Origin: an uncultured Oscillibacter sp.
Lineage (GTDB): Bacteria; Bacillota; Clostridia; Oscillospirales; Oscillospiraceae
Assembly: GCA_905233795.1 (NCBI GenBank)
Contig: CAJOFP010000078.1
Span: 1-5,094 of the forward strand
Length of the DNA stretch: 5,094 bases
Direction: 5' to 3'
The notes beneath the pieces are model-generated. The model saw nothing but the letters and a program-made list of their open reading frames with translations, searched no databases and was not told the origin of the DNA. Below are positions 5,044 through 5,094 of this stretch, piece after piece. Positions within the stretch are counted from its first letter, which is position 1; every line of letters starts with the position of its first letter. The translations under genes were made by a program, and so were the position numbers.

Positions 5044-5094
5044 TTTTCTATCATGGCGCGAACGCGGTGAAAATATTCCCGTTTTTTCCTATTT

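Overview
The window looks like a chromosomal segment from an anaerobic, spore-forming (or spore-former-derived) member of the Firmicutes, most likely class Clostridia. The main reasons are a BofA homologue (sporulation) directly behind a DUF2508/YaaL-type gene, a neighbourhood conserved across Bacillus and Clostridia, and a class A penicillin-binding protein with the cysteine-containing C-terminal extension I associate with clostridial members. Genes are moderately GC-rich with many CGCG and CCGCC words. The spacers between them are almost pure A/T, with runs of 40 to 68 bases containing no G or C. The genus cannot be named from the sequence.

Layout. Bases 1-58 (minus) hold the first 19 codons of a gene running out of the window, whose N-terminus reads like a TnpB (IS200/IS605 OrfB) protein. 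Bases 59-294 are the divergent control region, with a candidate promoter on each strand, short direct repeats and a 16-bp perfect palindrome. Bases 295-969 (plus) encode a HAD-superfamily phosphatase of the phosphoglycolate phosphatase type. It converges, with only 22 bp between stop codons, on a 786-residue bifunctional class A PBP (992-3352, minus). Upstream of the PBP on the same strand is tadA (3452-3937, minus), separated by an A/T-only spacer that carries a 30-bp perfect palindrome. tadA diverges from a yaaL-like gene (4013-4555, plus), followed by bofA (4678-4944, plus). The last 150 bases hold no convincing gene.

How the genes relate. The PBP builds and cross-links peptidoglycan. TadA makes inosine at the wobble position of tRNA-Arg(ACG). 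BofA is expected to restrain the SpoIVFB protease during sporulation. These are separate housekeeping and developmental jobs, not one pathway. tadA, yaaL and bofA also lie near one another in Bacillus subtilis, but there dnaX, the EbfC-type gene yaaK and recR lie between tadA and yaaL. Here those genes are absent and tadA points the other way.

I found no CRISPR array, rRNA, tRNA or convincing new multi-gene system. The most unusual items are the A/T-only palindromic and 10-bp-phased spacers, the low-complexity tail on the YaaL-like protein, the duplicated cysteine module in the PBP, and the mobile-element gene cut by the left edge.
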